NCBI GenBank assembly: GCA_030653545.1
Contig: JAURZE010000010.1
Location: 1 to 33,162 of the forward strand
Source: Nitrospira sp.
Lineage (GTDB): Bacteria; Nitrospirota; Nitrospiria; Nitrospirales; Nitrospiraceae
DNA length: 33,162 nt
Direction of reading: 5' to 3'
Positions 6,728 through 15,195 of this stretch are shown piece by piece (the stretch's first letter is position 1; each line of letters opens with the position of its first letter). The notes below the pieces were generated by a model, which was not told the origin of the DNA, searched no databases, and saw only the letters and a program-made list of their open reading frames with translations. The position numbers and the translations under genes were made by a program.

Positions 6728-7087
6728 ATGGAACAGACCAAACCCTATCAACGTGCGCATTATCGCTTACCCCTTCCAACGGCCTATCCCGTGATGTTTG
6801 CCGGCACCTCGGCGATCGGCGAGGGCACCCTCACCAATCTGTCGGTGTTTGGCTGCACGATCGAATGTACGACGATTCTGCCCCAAGCGACGAACCTGTT
6901 ACTCCGGCTGATTCTGCCGGATCAGAAGGAATCGCTCCCGATCGAAGAAGCGGAAGTGCGGTGGATCGATGAGCAGCGGATCGGAGTGCGATTCAGCAAG
7001 GTGGAGCGTGCGGCCAATCTTCGGCTCCATGGATTTGTGTGGGACCGGATGCTCGAACGCATGCAGGCCATCAAGCAGCGGCGCTAG
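6728..7087 (+). CDS. PilZ domain protein
   Basis: This is a 119-residue single-domain protein. YQRAHYRLPLP near the N-terminus carries the Arg pair. TNLSVFGCTIE follows about 22 residues later and fits [D/N]xSxxG, so cyclic di-GMP binding is likely. The downstream strand region RWIDEQRIGVRFSKV is also typical of the PilZ barrel. No Shine-Dalgarno is present near ATG 6728. Instead, a TACACT hexamer (6712-6717) ends 10 bases before the ATG, which would give an almost leaderless message. The gene converges on the long minus-strand glycan locus 100 bases away. A regulatory link to that locus is attractive but unproven. Confidence 0.82.
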   Translation: MEQTKPYQRAHYRLPLPTAYPVMFAGTSAIGEGTLTNLSVFGCTIECTTILPQATNLLLRLILPDQKESLPIEEAEVRWIDEQRIGVRFSKVERAANLRLHGFVWDRMLERMQAIKQRR

Positions 7088-7188
7088 ATACTATTGGTCT
7101 TCGGCTTGGTCTCCCTGCTGCCTTGTCGTGGGCAAGCGAGCGATTCGTTCACATCCCTCGTAGACACCTCAGTTGCACCTACAACACG

Positions 7189-8748
7189 TTAGAACCGCAT
7201 GGCAACCTTCTGCCACGCCTGCTCCAGAAGTTGTGTGCCGAACAGGACCGGAGGACTTTCCCGCCAGTACCACACCCGTTCGGGATACGTATCGAAGTCG
7301 AGCCGCTCTGAACCCCAATCGCCCGAATAGGCATACCCAATGGCATGCATTCCGATTGAAACGCCCGTCAACCCTACGACCATATATTTGATCCAGCGTC
7401 TCCGATGAATTTGCTCCAGGGCGGGAACCATCAAGAAACAGAGGAAAGGGGCGCTATCCGCCAAAAGCCTTGGACCATACCCATGTCCTCCCCACCAACT
7501 CCCAAGCGTCGCGACCGGGATGAGCAACAAAAGAGTCCCCACGCTCAGATACCTGAGTAGCACCTGTCCCGGCTCTCTCCATGCCACCGCTATCCCGGCC
7601 AGCGAACAGAGAAAGATCGGGGAGTAGATAAACAACCCACGCGCCGGGGAAAATAGCACGCCCGCAATCCCTTCGAGGAAGGGGGTGTTGAACCAGGAAA
7701 GATGGTGCCCCACGAGGGAAGCCGGAGTGACAACGGTCGCACCAAATCCGGTCCGGAGAGGCGAGTCGAAATACGCGTCGTTGTACCACAGAAACAGCAG
7801 CAGTGGAGGAATACCGGCAAGCAAGAACCCAACACATTGCTCCCGATGCTTATGGAGCACATAGAGTGCAACCGGAAGCGCCATGACGAGATTCAACGGG
7901 CGACAGATAACCGCCCAGCCAAGCGCCAGTCCGGCCCACGCAATAAGAGCCGGAGTCTCCCTGCCCCTTACCAGACAGTACAGAGTGAGCGAGAAAAACA
8001 GCTGGCTCGGACCGTGCTGCCACGAGGCTTGACTAATAAGACTCAAGCTGCTTGTTCCAAAAGCATAGACGAAGGCAATGAACCACGCCACGCGCGGCGT
8101 CGTGACCCGCCGTAGCCCGCTAAATAGGGTAAGCACCGATAGCGCTACCATGAGCATACCTGCCCGCTTCTCCAAATCGAAAAGCGTCTCAGCGGCGAGC
8201 CTCGTCCCCACTTTGAGAACGGGAACAATATATACCGGCACGGACAGGACGGCTCCCCATGGGGGATAAGTCGATATCAGATGTCCGTTGATGACCCGGA
8301 CAAAGTATTGTTCATCGTACTGCTCGATGGTAGAGGCATACTCATCGAGATAAAAATCTCGGTCCATGAGGAGGCTGACCGGAAGAAAACGCGCAGGCAA
8401 GGTATCGGCCGTTTCGAAGGTGTGCCCGTTAGAGTAATACACGGTCAACGCCCCGATGAAAAGCAGGAGCGAAGACTGCAACCCTTCTAACACCGATCTG
8501 GCGCCACGCCTCTCTTCCATCCAGGCCTTGCCTAAGGAGAGAGCCAGGCAGAGGGCAAGCCAGTTCCTCAGGGAAGAGGCGTGCAGATGAACAGGACCAA
8601 CGGCAATATCGTAGCCCCCCTGAACGAAAAACAAGACCAGGACGTTGGCACAGGCCACAAAACAAAGCCCCTTGATCAAGGCCTCGAGACGAGATGGCGC
8701 CTTGGTGTCGGCCGGAGCAACCATCTGCAGCAGTTGAGGAAACGTCAC
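7189..8748 (-). CDS. GT-C-like polytopic membrane protein (putative glycosyltransferase)
   Basis: This 519-residue protein has about 11-13 hydrophobic segments. After the first three (about 25-108) comes a periplasm-type loop with DRDFYLDEY (129-137). Its Asp-Glu pair fits the acidic catalytic site of GT-C enzymes, which use polyprenyl-phosphate sugars. The later WWGGHGYGPRLLADSAPF motif is common in uncharacterised members of this class. The start is GTG 8748, preceded by AAGGAGGG with 6 bases of spacing; no ATG fits better. It is the last gene of the minus-strand run, with no obvious terminator behind it. The donor sugar and acceptor are unknown, and a non-enzymatic role cannot be excluded. 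Confidence 0.8.
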   Translation of the reverse strand: MTFPQLLQMVAPADTKAPSRLEALIKGLCFVACANVLVLFFVQGGYDIAVGPVHLHASSLRNWLALCLALSLGKAWMEERRGARSVLEGLQSSLLLFIGALTVYYSNGHTFETADTLPARFLPVSLLMDRDFYLDEYASTIEQYDEQYFVRVINGHLISTYPPWGAVLSVPVYIVPVLKVGTRLAAETLFDLEKRAGMLMVALSVLTLFSGLRRVTTPRVAWFIAFVYAFGTSSLSLISQASWQHGPSQLFFSLTLYCLVRGRETPALIAWAGLALGWAVICRPLNLVMALPVALYVLHKHREQCVGFLLAGIPPLLLFLWYNDAYFDSPLRTGFGATVVTPASLVGHHLSWFNTPFLEGIAGVLFSPARGLFIYSPIFLCSLAGIAVAWREPGQVLLRYLSVGTLLLLIPVATLGSWWGGHGYGPRLLADSAPFLCFLMVPALEQIHRRRWIKYMVVGLTGVSIGMHAIGYAYSGDWGSERLDFDTYPERVWYWRESPPVLFGTQLLEQAWQKVAMRF

Positions 8749-8806
8749 TGATCACCCTCCTTCAGAATCATGTTGCCTTCAACCCTTCAGCAGATGCAGC
8801 ATCAAG

Positions 8807-9751
8807 TCAGTTTCGCGAAGAGGTCAAGGAGATGGCTGCCCACCGTCGCCACTCTTGAGGAATCAGCCAGATGCCCACAAACACAATGCCATCGAGGATT
8901 CCGGGAACCCCATGTCGAAACGCCTCCTTCAGGAGCGGCCAGAACGCCGATCGGTCCCCTTGCTCGATCGCATTGGCGCTGACCCAGGTCAACAAAAACG
9001 ACGCGTAGGCTCGGGAGGTCACGAGGTGGCGGTTCTGCTGTATCCAGGAAAATGAAAACTGCCAGTTCTTGCTACTGCTGATTGTCTGGAGTTTCTCCTC
9101 CCGATGCCAAATGGCAAGTGGTTCTGGGTTCGCGACAAATAGCACGGCGGTTTCGTCACGCATGCTGGCTCGGAGGAGCCAGTCTATGTCATCGTGTCTG
9201 TGCGACTCTGCTCGAAACGGGACCTTCTGCAATACCTGTTTGGTCGTAAGAATCGTAGAGGTCTGCACAAGCCCTTCTCCTCCGAACAGACGGGTTCGGC
9301 GGAACAGATAGTCACTCATGAGCTCACCGGGCGCCGGCAATCTGCGGGGCAACACGACATCGGCGGTTTCACTCCGCTTGATGAAACGGCACGAGATGAT
9401 GGGGTCTTGGAACATGGACTGCTGGGCAGTGCGTAGTTGGATGTCGAGCTTATTGGGAAGCCATTCGTCGTCGTGGTCGAGTAAGGCGACCCATCGTCCT
9501 CGAGCTGTTTCGACTCCTGCGTTGCGAGCCTCTGCAGGTCCCAGATTGTGAGACAGCGGCTTAATTATTAATCTGGGATCTTCTATTGCACCTAGAGCCT
9601 GCACGGTCGCCTCGTCCGGTCCATCGACAACGACAATCACTTCAATCGCGTTCACGGTCTGAGCCAACGCACTACGTACCGCTCGCACAACCAAGTGCGG
9701 CCTGTTCAGAGTCGGGATGACGACCGACACGATCGGCTCACTGATTCCCAC
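8807..9751 (-). CDS. Glycosyltransferase family 2
   Basis: This 314-residue inverting GT-A-type transferase uses a nucleotide-sugar donor. The N-terminal strand SVVIPTLNRP (9-18) is followed by VVDGPDE with Asp at about 43. Next come the RNAGVETARGRW helix (76-87) and LLDHDDEW (91-97) holding the metal-binding acidic cluster. The C-terminal third has a weak hydrophobic stretch and could be membrane-associated. The start is GTG 9751, with TAGGAG six bases ahead. It begins 9 bases after the P450 stop, so the two genes are almost certainly co-transcribed. Acceptor unknown. Confidence 0.88.
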   Translation of the reverse strand: MGISEPIVSVVIPTLNRPHLVVRAVRSALAQTVNAIEVIVVVDGPDEATVQALGAIEDPRLIIKPLSHNLGPAEARNAGVETARGRWVALLDHDDEWLPNKLDIQLRTAQQSMFQDPIISCRFIKRSETADVVLPRRLPAPGELMSDYLFRRTRLFGGEGLVQTSTILTTKQVLQKVPFRAESHRHDDIDWLLRASMRDETAVLFVANPEPLAIWHREEKLQTISSSKNWQFSFSWIQQNRHLVTSRAYASFLLTWVSANAIEQGDRSAFWPLLKEAFRHGVPGILDGIVFVGIWLIPQEWRRWAAISLTSSRN

Positions 9752-9760
9752 GCCTATCTC

Positions 9761-11116
9761 CTACTCCTGAGTTCGTCGAAACACTCGCATCCGGATCCCG
9801 TTCCTCGGCCGCAAGGTCATCTTGGGCTCAGGCACGATCGTCTGCCCCTGGACCAGGGACAACTTGAACCGCTGCGCGATCGAGGCCAGCACTAAGATTG
9901 CCTCCATCTTGGCAAAATGCTCTCCGATACAGACGCGCGCACCGCCACCGAACGGGAAATAGGCAAACTGTGGGCGTTCTTTTTTTTCGGTTTCGGTAAA
10001 TCGTTCAGGGTCGAAGCGCTCAGGATCTGGAAAATACCGGGGATGGCGCTGCATAACGTATTGGCACAGATAAATTTTTGATCCTGCCGGGATGGTGACC
10101 CCGCTCGGTAGCTTGTCCTCCGCCTGCGCAATCCGCACAAAGAGCCAGGTGGGCGGGTACAACCGCATCGACTCGGCTAGTACCATTCCGCAATAACCCA
10201 AGCGAGGAAGATCGTCAGCAGATGGCAGCCGACCACCCAAAACCCTATCCACTTCCGCAAGGAATCTTGCCTCGATTGCCGGATGTTGGGACAGGAGATA
10301 GGAGGTCCAGGTCAACGCCTCGCCGATCGTCTCATAGCCTGTAACCAAGAGGGTTACGACTTCATCGCGGACCTGTTGGTCCGTCATGGCTGTCCCGTCG
10401 TCATATTTCGCGCAAAGCAACAGAGAGAGCAGATCCCTGCCGTCCGTAGGATATGCGCGCCGTGCCTGAATCGCTCGAGCCACGATGGTATCAATACATT
10501 GCATGGCTTGGCGGTACTTCCAGCCAATCCGGCTGGGCACCCATTCAGGGAAGGGAGAGAAGAACACATGCTCCATGTAAAGCCGCCGGATCGTAATGGC
10601 CTCGAGCAATGCGGGCAAGTTATCGTCAGCATCCGCTCCCAACAAGGTCTTAACGATATTCCGTTGGACGAGACCCATCATCTCGCATTCGAGGTCCAGC
10701 TCCATTCCGTCAGCCCACCGGACCAGCATCTCCCCGACCCCCTCGGTGATGATGCGAGAGAAGGATTCCACGGTCTTCCGGTAGAACACCGGCTGCATCA
10801 TCCTTCGCTGCCTCAAATGTTCAGGTCCCACACTGGTGAGCAGGCCCGCCCCCGACAATTTCTTTCCTTTCGCACTGGTCATGCGGGGCGATTTGCCGTA
10901 GTTGTCCGGATTGAGTACCAACACATGTTTGATATCGTCCGGATTATTCAAAAGGAAGGTCGGCTCTCCGATCTTCAATCTGATCACGTCCCCATAGGTG
11001 GCGGCACAGCGCGAGAGAAAACCTAGCTTGTCGTACAAGAACTCCGGCAGATTCCCCACCAGCGGATATCCCGTCGGTCCCCGCGCTATGGTCCTCGTCT
11101 GACTACTGTCGCTCAT
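9761..11116 (-). CDS. Cytochrome P450
   Basis: This 451-residue heme monooxygenase would insert one oxygen atom from O2 into a substrate, with electrons from separate ferredoxin or flavodoxin partners; none is encoded nearby. Diagnostic motifs are all present: the I-helix [13 protein letters not shown] (with the [A/G]Gx[D/E]T pattern), ESMRLYPP as the ExxR of helix [10 protein letters not shown], and the heme loop [16 protein letters not shown] with ligand Cys at about 396. It has no N-terminal membrane anchor. The overall pattern resembles bacterial P450s related to fatty-acid hydroxylases. ATG 11116 is chosen over TTG 11167 because the longer form adds an unconserved basic leader overlapping the GT4 gene. 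It sits between two glycosyltransferases, so it may hydroxylate a lipid or sugar part of the glycan. Confidence 0.95.
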   Translation of the reverse strand: MSDSSQTRTIARGPTGYPLVGNLPEFLYDKLGFLSRCAATYGDVIRLKIGEPTFLLNNPDDIKHVLVLNPDNYGKSPRMTSAKGKKLSGAGLLTSVGPEHLRQRRMMQPVFYRKTVESFSRIITEGVGEMLVRWADGMELDLECEMMGLVQRNIVKTLLGADADDNLPALLEAITIRRLYMEHVFFSPFPEWVPSRIGWKYRQAMQCIDTIVARAIQARRAYPTDGRDLLSLLLCAKYDDGTAMTDQQVRDEVVTLLVTGYETIGEALTWTSYLLSQHPAIEARFLAEVDRVLGGRLPSADDLPRLGYCGMVLAESMRLYPPTWLFVRIAQAEDKLPSGVTIPAGSKIYLCQYVMQRHPRYFPDPERFDPERFTETEKKERPQFAYFPFGGGARVCIGEHFAKMEAILVLASIAQRFKLSLVQGQTIVPEPKMTLRPRNGIRMRVFRRTQE

Positions 11117-11132
11117 ACGGATACGGCTCCCT

Positions 11133-12350
11133 TCACACCCCGACCGCCACACCCTTCTTTTTCCCAATGGTATCGATGACGCGCAGATAGCGAGCTAGGT
11201 ATTGTGCTCGCGTATAGAATCGCTCGTACCCGGATCGGGCCCGCTGCGCGAGTGCCTCTCGTAAGGTCGCGTCCTCCGCGAGCGCGGAGAGAATCTGCCG
11301 GAGCTCCTTTCCGGATCGATACACGAACCCGCCACCGGTTTTTTCGACCGCTTCCCGGTTCCCGCCGGCGTCATGCACCACAGCCGGTGTCCCGCAGGCC
11401 AGCGCTTCGAGCACGGTCAGCGGGAACACTTCCGGCGCCAGCGACGGAAGGATCAAGGCCGTTGCACTTTGATACGTCCCAATCAGCTCACGCTGAGGAA
11501 CCGATCCCAAGAAACGAATATGGCGGCAGCCGGAGTACTGCGTTTGAAGGGATTGTCGCAGGTCTCCGTCTCCAATGACGTTCAGATCGAATTCCGGCAA
11601 TCGCGCGAACTCCTCCAGAAGACCACCGATGCCCTTCGAAGCTGTGATGCGGCCGACGAACACAAAGCGCGGCCTTCCTCCGTCCGCAGGGCGTCCAGAA
11701 GATCCCGGCTCTAGGCTAGAGAACGTCGGTAAGACCTCGATGGGCGTAGTCAGTCCCGCGGCGCGGTGTCGCTGTGCCGTGTATTCGCTTGGAGCTAAGA
11801 GTGCGTCGACATTAGCCAAGCTGCGCTGAATCAAGTTCGTAAACCGCCACAATTGAGGAGGAACCTCTGATCGAAGGCAACAAGTGAAACACTCCGGACG
11901 GTCGCAGGCTTGAGCTTGATTCTTCCAGAAAATATGTGTCGGACAGAGCAGCCAGTGTTCGTGCAGGGTATACAGCGTCACAGGTGCGCGGCTCAGTTGA
12001 AGGACACCGGGTCCTCCGATCAAAGAAATGTTATGGAAGTTGACCACATCGAAATCACAGTCAAGTACCGCTCGCAGCTGTCTCGCCTTTACTCCCGGCC
12101 AGCCTGTTTGTTGGGTGAGCAGCGGAGACAGCTTACCGAAGGGGCTGCGCAGACGATGCACCACCACCCCATCCCGCTCGGCCTGTACAGCCGGCTGCTC
12201 CCTGCCTCGCAGGCGATAGGCATCTTCGCAGTGCACGACTTCGACATGATGGCCTTCGGAGACCAATGCGCGAGCGAGCGCCTGCACAAACGTCGCATCC
12301 CCACCAAAATGATAGGGAGGATAAAATGTGGTCACCATGCAAAAACGCAT
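11133..12350 (-). CDS. Glycosyltransferase family 4 (GT-B fold)
   Basis: This 405-residue retaining transferase has two Rossmann-like domains. The N-terminal domain starts MRFCMVTTFYPPYHFGG, with the GG loop at 16-17. The C-terminal domain (from about 230) has FVFVGRITASKGI and the donor-binding EVFPLTVLE (E307 and E315 of the EX7E motif) followed by ALACGTPAV. A cysteine cluster at C136, C149, C154, C157 and C158 could bind metal or be structural. ATG 12350 has AAGGA eight bases ahead and is preferred over the upstream alternative at 12410, which would overlap the preceding GT2. The gene lies 16 bases after that GT2 and 16 bases before the P450. Confidence 0.9.
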   Translation of the reverse strand: MRFCMVTTFYPPYHFGGDATFVQALARALVSEGHHVEVVHCEDAYRLRGREQPAVQAERDGVVVHRLRSPFGKLSPLLTQQTGWPGVKARQLRAVLDCDFDVVNFHNISLIGGPGVLQLSRAPVTLYTLHEHWLLCPTHIFWKNQAQACDRPECFTCCLRSEVPPQLWRFTNLIQRSLANVDALLAPSEYTAQRHRAAGLTTPIEVLPTFSSLEPGSSGRPADGGRPRFVFVGRITASKGIGGLLEEFARLPEFDLNVIGDGDLRQSLQTQYSGCRHIRFLGSVPQRELIGTYQSATALILPSLAPEVFPLTVLEALACGTPAVVHDAGGNREAVEKTGGGFVYRSGKELRQILSALAEDATLREALAQRARSGYERFYTRAQYLARYLRVIDTIGKKKGVAVGV

Positions 12351-12366
12351 CGAGTCTTTCCTTAGG

Positions 12367-13257
12367 TCAACCGCGTCGTTCCATGGACTCCCACACAAAT
12401 CCAGCTGCATTGGCCACCTGCGAAACTCCGAGCAAGAGTGTCAACTGAACTTTCCTCTTCGTCCGGGCAACGCTCCGGGACGCTCGAAGCAAATTGAGAT
12501 AAAACGACATGGGCTCCAACGACATCTGTCCGTTTCTCGGCGAAGCCTGCATCGTCCGATATCTGAACGTCCCGCGCCCATAGTTGAAATGCTGCCGGAC
12601 AAAAGCTCGAAACGTGAGGGGATGCGCATGCGTGACGATGACTTCGGGAGCATAGACCATGCGATACCCATGGCGAGTCCAACGGTTACAAAACTCGCGG
12701 TCTTCTCCTGTCGCCCTCACAAAGGATTCATCAAATCCGCCGATCGCATGGTAACGATCTGTCGGAACAACCAAGTTGTTTGGGGTGAAGAATTGCGCGG
12801 CCCCAGGCAATGCGTTGTAGTAGGAATACAAGTATTCGATCAACAGATGGGTGGCCATCGAGTAATGATTGTCTGGGAATGCGTTGATAATGGCCCCGCC
12901 CACTGCGGAATCCGGCTCAGCGGCAACGCGCATGGCCAACGTGCTCAGCCAATTCACGGCGGGCATGCAGTCGTCGGCCGTAAAGACAAGATACTCGCCC
13001 TTAGCTTTCACCGCACCGGCATTCCGCGCGCCTGACGGTCCGACATGCGGCTGCCGGAGCAGCGTCACGGGTAGCAAATCTCTGACTGCCGCAACGACAG
13101 CATCGAGGGCTCCACCGCCGCCGTCGTCCACCACAATCACCTCAAAACGGTCGCCGGGATATTCGAGTTTTGCCAATGACGCAAGACATGTCGCAAGTTG
13201 CTGAGTGCGACGATAGGTAGGGACGATAATGGAGAAGAAGGGTTGCGTTCGTTCCAT
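12367..13257 (-). CDS. Glycosyltransferase family 2 (tandem paralogue B)
   Basis: This is a 296-residue GT-A enzyme. SIIVPTYRR (9-17), VVDDGG (42-47), GARNAGAVKAKGEYL (77-90, with the RNAG turn at 78-81) and FTADDCMP (92-99, acidic metal site) are all visible. It is clearly related to its upstream neighbour at 13257-14165. Both share the order VVDDGG, ARN.GA..AKG, a DDC site, HFNYGRG near the C-terminus, and a similar spacing throughout. The ATG at 13257 overlaps the neighbour's TGA (TGATG), with GAGG four bases ahead; a GTG three bases earlier is the other option. A trans-acting role on the same glycan but a different linkage is the simplest reading of the duplication. Confidence 0.9.
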   Translation of the reverse strand: MERTQPFFSIIVPTYRRTQQLATCLASLAKLEYPGDRFEVIVVDDGGGGALDAVVAAVRDLLPVTLLRQPHVGPSGARNAGAVKAKGEYLVFTADDCMPAVNWLSTLAMRVAAEPDSAVGGAIINAFPDNHYSMATHLLIEYLYSYYNALPGAAQFFTPNNLVVPTDRYHAIGGFDESFVRATGEDREFCNRWTRHGYRMVYAPEVIVTHAHPLTFRAFVRQHFNYGRGTFRYRTMQASPRNGQMSLEPMSFYLNLLRASRSVARTKRKVQLTLLLGVSQVANAAGFVWESMERRG

Positions 13258-14165
13258 CACACCTCAATGGGAAAAGGTGTTTGTTCCTGACGCTTCCGGA
13301 TCCATTCCGCCATCATCCCAATCGCGCTGATGGCTTGCGACAAGAAAAGCAAACCGGCCAGCACTGTTGCTTGCGGAAGAGGCAGCCGTGAAAATGGAGC
13401 CTGCAACAGGCTGCGATAATAGTTCGGGTCCGGCGAGAACAGCTTCCAACCCTGATGTTTCCGCGCTCGTTGTAACCGAATGGCCCCACGGCCATAATTG
13501 AAATGCTGCCAACAGAAGGAACGCCACGTCAACCGATGAGCGTGCCCGACCACGGCTTCGGAAGCAGAGATCATGCGGTACCCTCGGTGCAACCAGCGGC
13601 CACAGATGTCACGATCTTCTGAAGCGGTTGTTCCGAACGTCACGTCAAACCCGCCAAGCTCCCGGAAACGATCTGCCGGAATGGCCAGATTGTTAGCTGT
13701 GAAAAACCGCGCCCGCTCGGGGTCGTTATTATGATAGACATGGCCGATATCGACAATCAGTTGGCTTGCAACGGCATACCGGTTGTTCACAAGAAGATTT
13801 TCCACATGGCCCCCCACAATGACCGAATCCGGTGCAGACAGAAATCGCATGGCCAACGTCCGTAGCCAGCCGGACTGCGGAAGACAGTCGTCGTCGGTAA
13901 AGGCAAGGATCTGGCCCTTGGCGTTCTTTGCACCCGTGTTCCGCGCCGAACCTGGCCCTGCATTGGCTTGTCGGATCAGCCTGATCGCAAGCCGTTGCTG
14001 AAATCGATCGACAACTGAGGCCGGCGAAACGGCACCGCCATCATCCACCACCAGCACCTCAAAGCGATCTGGGGGATAATCCAGTTGAACCAGAGCCGCG
14101 AGGCAGTCGGCCAGTTGCCCGGGACGATTGTAGGTCGGAATGATGATCGAAAATACCGGCAGCAT
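13257..14165 (-). CDS. Glycosyltransferase family 2 (tandem paralogue A)
   Basis: This is a 302-residue GT-A enzyme. Motifs are SIIIPTYNRP (6-15), VVDDGG (39-44), SARNTGAKNAKG (73-84) and FTDDDCLP (89-96). The C-terminal region has HAHRLTWRSFCWQHFNYGRG, closely matching its downstream paralogue, followed by a moderately hydrophobic segment and a charged tail. It starts 9 bases after the stop of the upstream GT2 (14174-15169). Similarity with the downstream gene is at protein level; at DNA level the two have diverged, so the duplication is not recent. Confidence 0.9.
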   Translation of the reverse strand: MLPVFSIIIPTYNRPGQLADCLAALVQLDYPPDRFEVLVVDDGGAVSPASVVDRFQQRLAIRLIRQANAGPGSARNTGAKNAKGQILAFTDDDCLPQSGWLRTLAMRFLSAPDSVIVGGHVENLLVNNRYAVASQLIVDIGHVYHNNDPERARFFTANNLAIPADRFRELGGFDVTFGTTASEDRDICGRWLHRGYRMISASEAVVGHAHRLTWRSFCWQHFNYGRGAIRLQRARKHQGWKLFSPDPNYYRSLLQAPFSRLPLPQATVLAGLLFLSQAISAIGMMAEWIRKRQEQTPFPIEV

Positions 14166-14173
14166 GTGCGACG

Positions 14174-15169
14174 TCAGGCCTCCCCCGCCACTTTCAGAGA
14201 CAACGCCTCAAGCTTTGCCCTGTCCCTCCTGGTCAGATACCGCGCCTTGAACAGCTCCATTTTGGCCAGTTCCTCGGTCGCCTGACCTCCCCCAAATAGA
14301 TACCCGACCATTTCCCCTGCGGCACTGACGACCAATCCCAGAACGAGCGGAGGCAATACCAGTGGCCACCGCATCCTCGGAAACGTGGATTGGGAGAGGG
14401 CCTTCAGGGCGCGTGGGACGCGTACGAACGGAATCAACGGAGAGCCTCCGGCATAGAGAAACCGCTTAAACAGGGGCCATGATTGAGCCCGTGTGGCAGC
14501 AAACCGTCGGCCGGTGTAAAACCGTTCCGGCAACCAGAACGCCAACGACGAGATGTTGGCGTGGTACACCCTGGCCTCCGGATCGAGATATAGCTTGTAA
14601 CCTTTGGCTTGCAGATCCCAGTGGAGGAGAATCTCCGAGTCCATCACCGCGTCGAGCTGTTGATCGTAGCGCATCAGGATGTCCCGCTTGTATGCGGTAT
14701 GATGGCCCGGAAGGTATGTCGAGATACCCACAGCTCTTGTCTCCACACAATGTCCGTAGTCGACAAAAAGATTCGCCCAACTGATCATTCCCGGGTTGGC
14801 ATTTCCCATCACAGCCCCCACGGCGGCCCACGGCTGCCGGTGCGCCGCGATCAGCGCCTTCGCCCAACCTGGCCCCGGAAACGCGTGACTTTCAGCCAAC
14901 ACAACCACCGGCGCGCGCGCCTGGCGAACTCCCGCCGAAGTCGCAAGGGCTAATGGAAGAATTGCGGGAACTTCAACCACTCGTACCTGAAAAAAGGCGG
15001 CAGTCTCCTCACAGTCGAGTCCGAGCCTGTCCGACGATTGAGTGACAATCACGAGCTCGAGTTCCTCCCGCCCTGCTTGCGCCTTCAGGTGCCTGATTGT
15101 CTGACGAATCGTCTCGTACTGATCCGCGACAATTACTATCGACATCGCAGGATCTCTATCCCGATACAT
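14174..15169 (-). CDS. Glycosyltransferase family 2-like protein with atypical acidic site
   Basis: This 331-residue protein has the GT2 layout: an N-terminal SIVIVADQYETIRQTI strand-helix, a central VVVLAESHAFPGPGW, LPGHHTAYKRDIL, and a C-terminal hydrophobic segment. At the metal site, where most GT2s have DxD, it reads AESH, so only one acidic residue is obvious. Related GT2 subfamilies have E-D-H here, so activity is still possible. ATG 15169 is preferred because GAGGAGG lies 5 bases ahead. The first in-frame ATG (15199) overlaps the upstream dehydrogenase stop but has no comparable signal. It lies directly downstream of the sugar dehydrogenase, whose product it may use or follow. Confidence 0.8.
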   Translation of the reverse strand: MYRDRDPAMSIVIVADQYETIRQTIRHLKAQAGREELELVIVTQSSDRLGLDCEETAAFFQVRVVEVPAILPLALATSAGVRQARAPVVVLAESHAFPGPGWAKALIAAHRQPWAAVGAVMGNANPGMISWANLFVDYGHCVETRAVGISTYLPGHHTAYKRDILMRYDQQLDAVMDSEILLHWDLQAKGYKLYLDPEARVYHANISSLAFWLPERFYTGRRFAATRAQSWPLFKRFLYAGGSPLIPFVRVPRALKALSQSTFPRMRWPLVLPPLVLGLVVSAAGEMVGYLFGGGQATEELAKMELFKARYLTRRDRAKLEALSLKVAGEA

Positions 15170-15195
15170 CGTTCCCTCCTCTGCCACGGTACACC

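Noticed and set aside
7088-7188. Bidirectional terminator between the convergent PilZ gene and the glycan locus
   Set aside because: Only a 4-5 bp CTTG/CAAG pairing is visible and no T-run on either strand.
10283-11026. 247-codon plus-strand frame antisense to the P450
   Set aside because: The minus strand encodes a complete P450; the antisense frame has no domain or start signal.
12328-13035. 235-codon plus-strand frame antisense to a GT2
   Set aside because: The GT2 motifs on the minus strand explain the region; no ribosome site on the plus strand.
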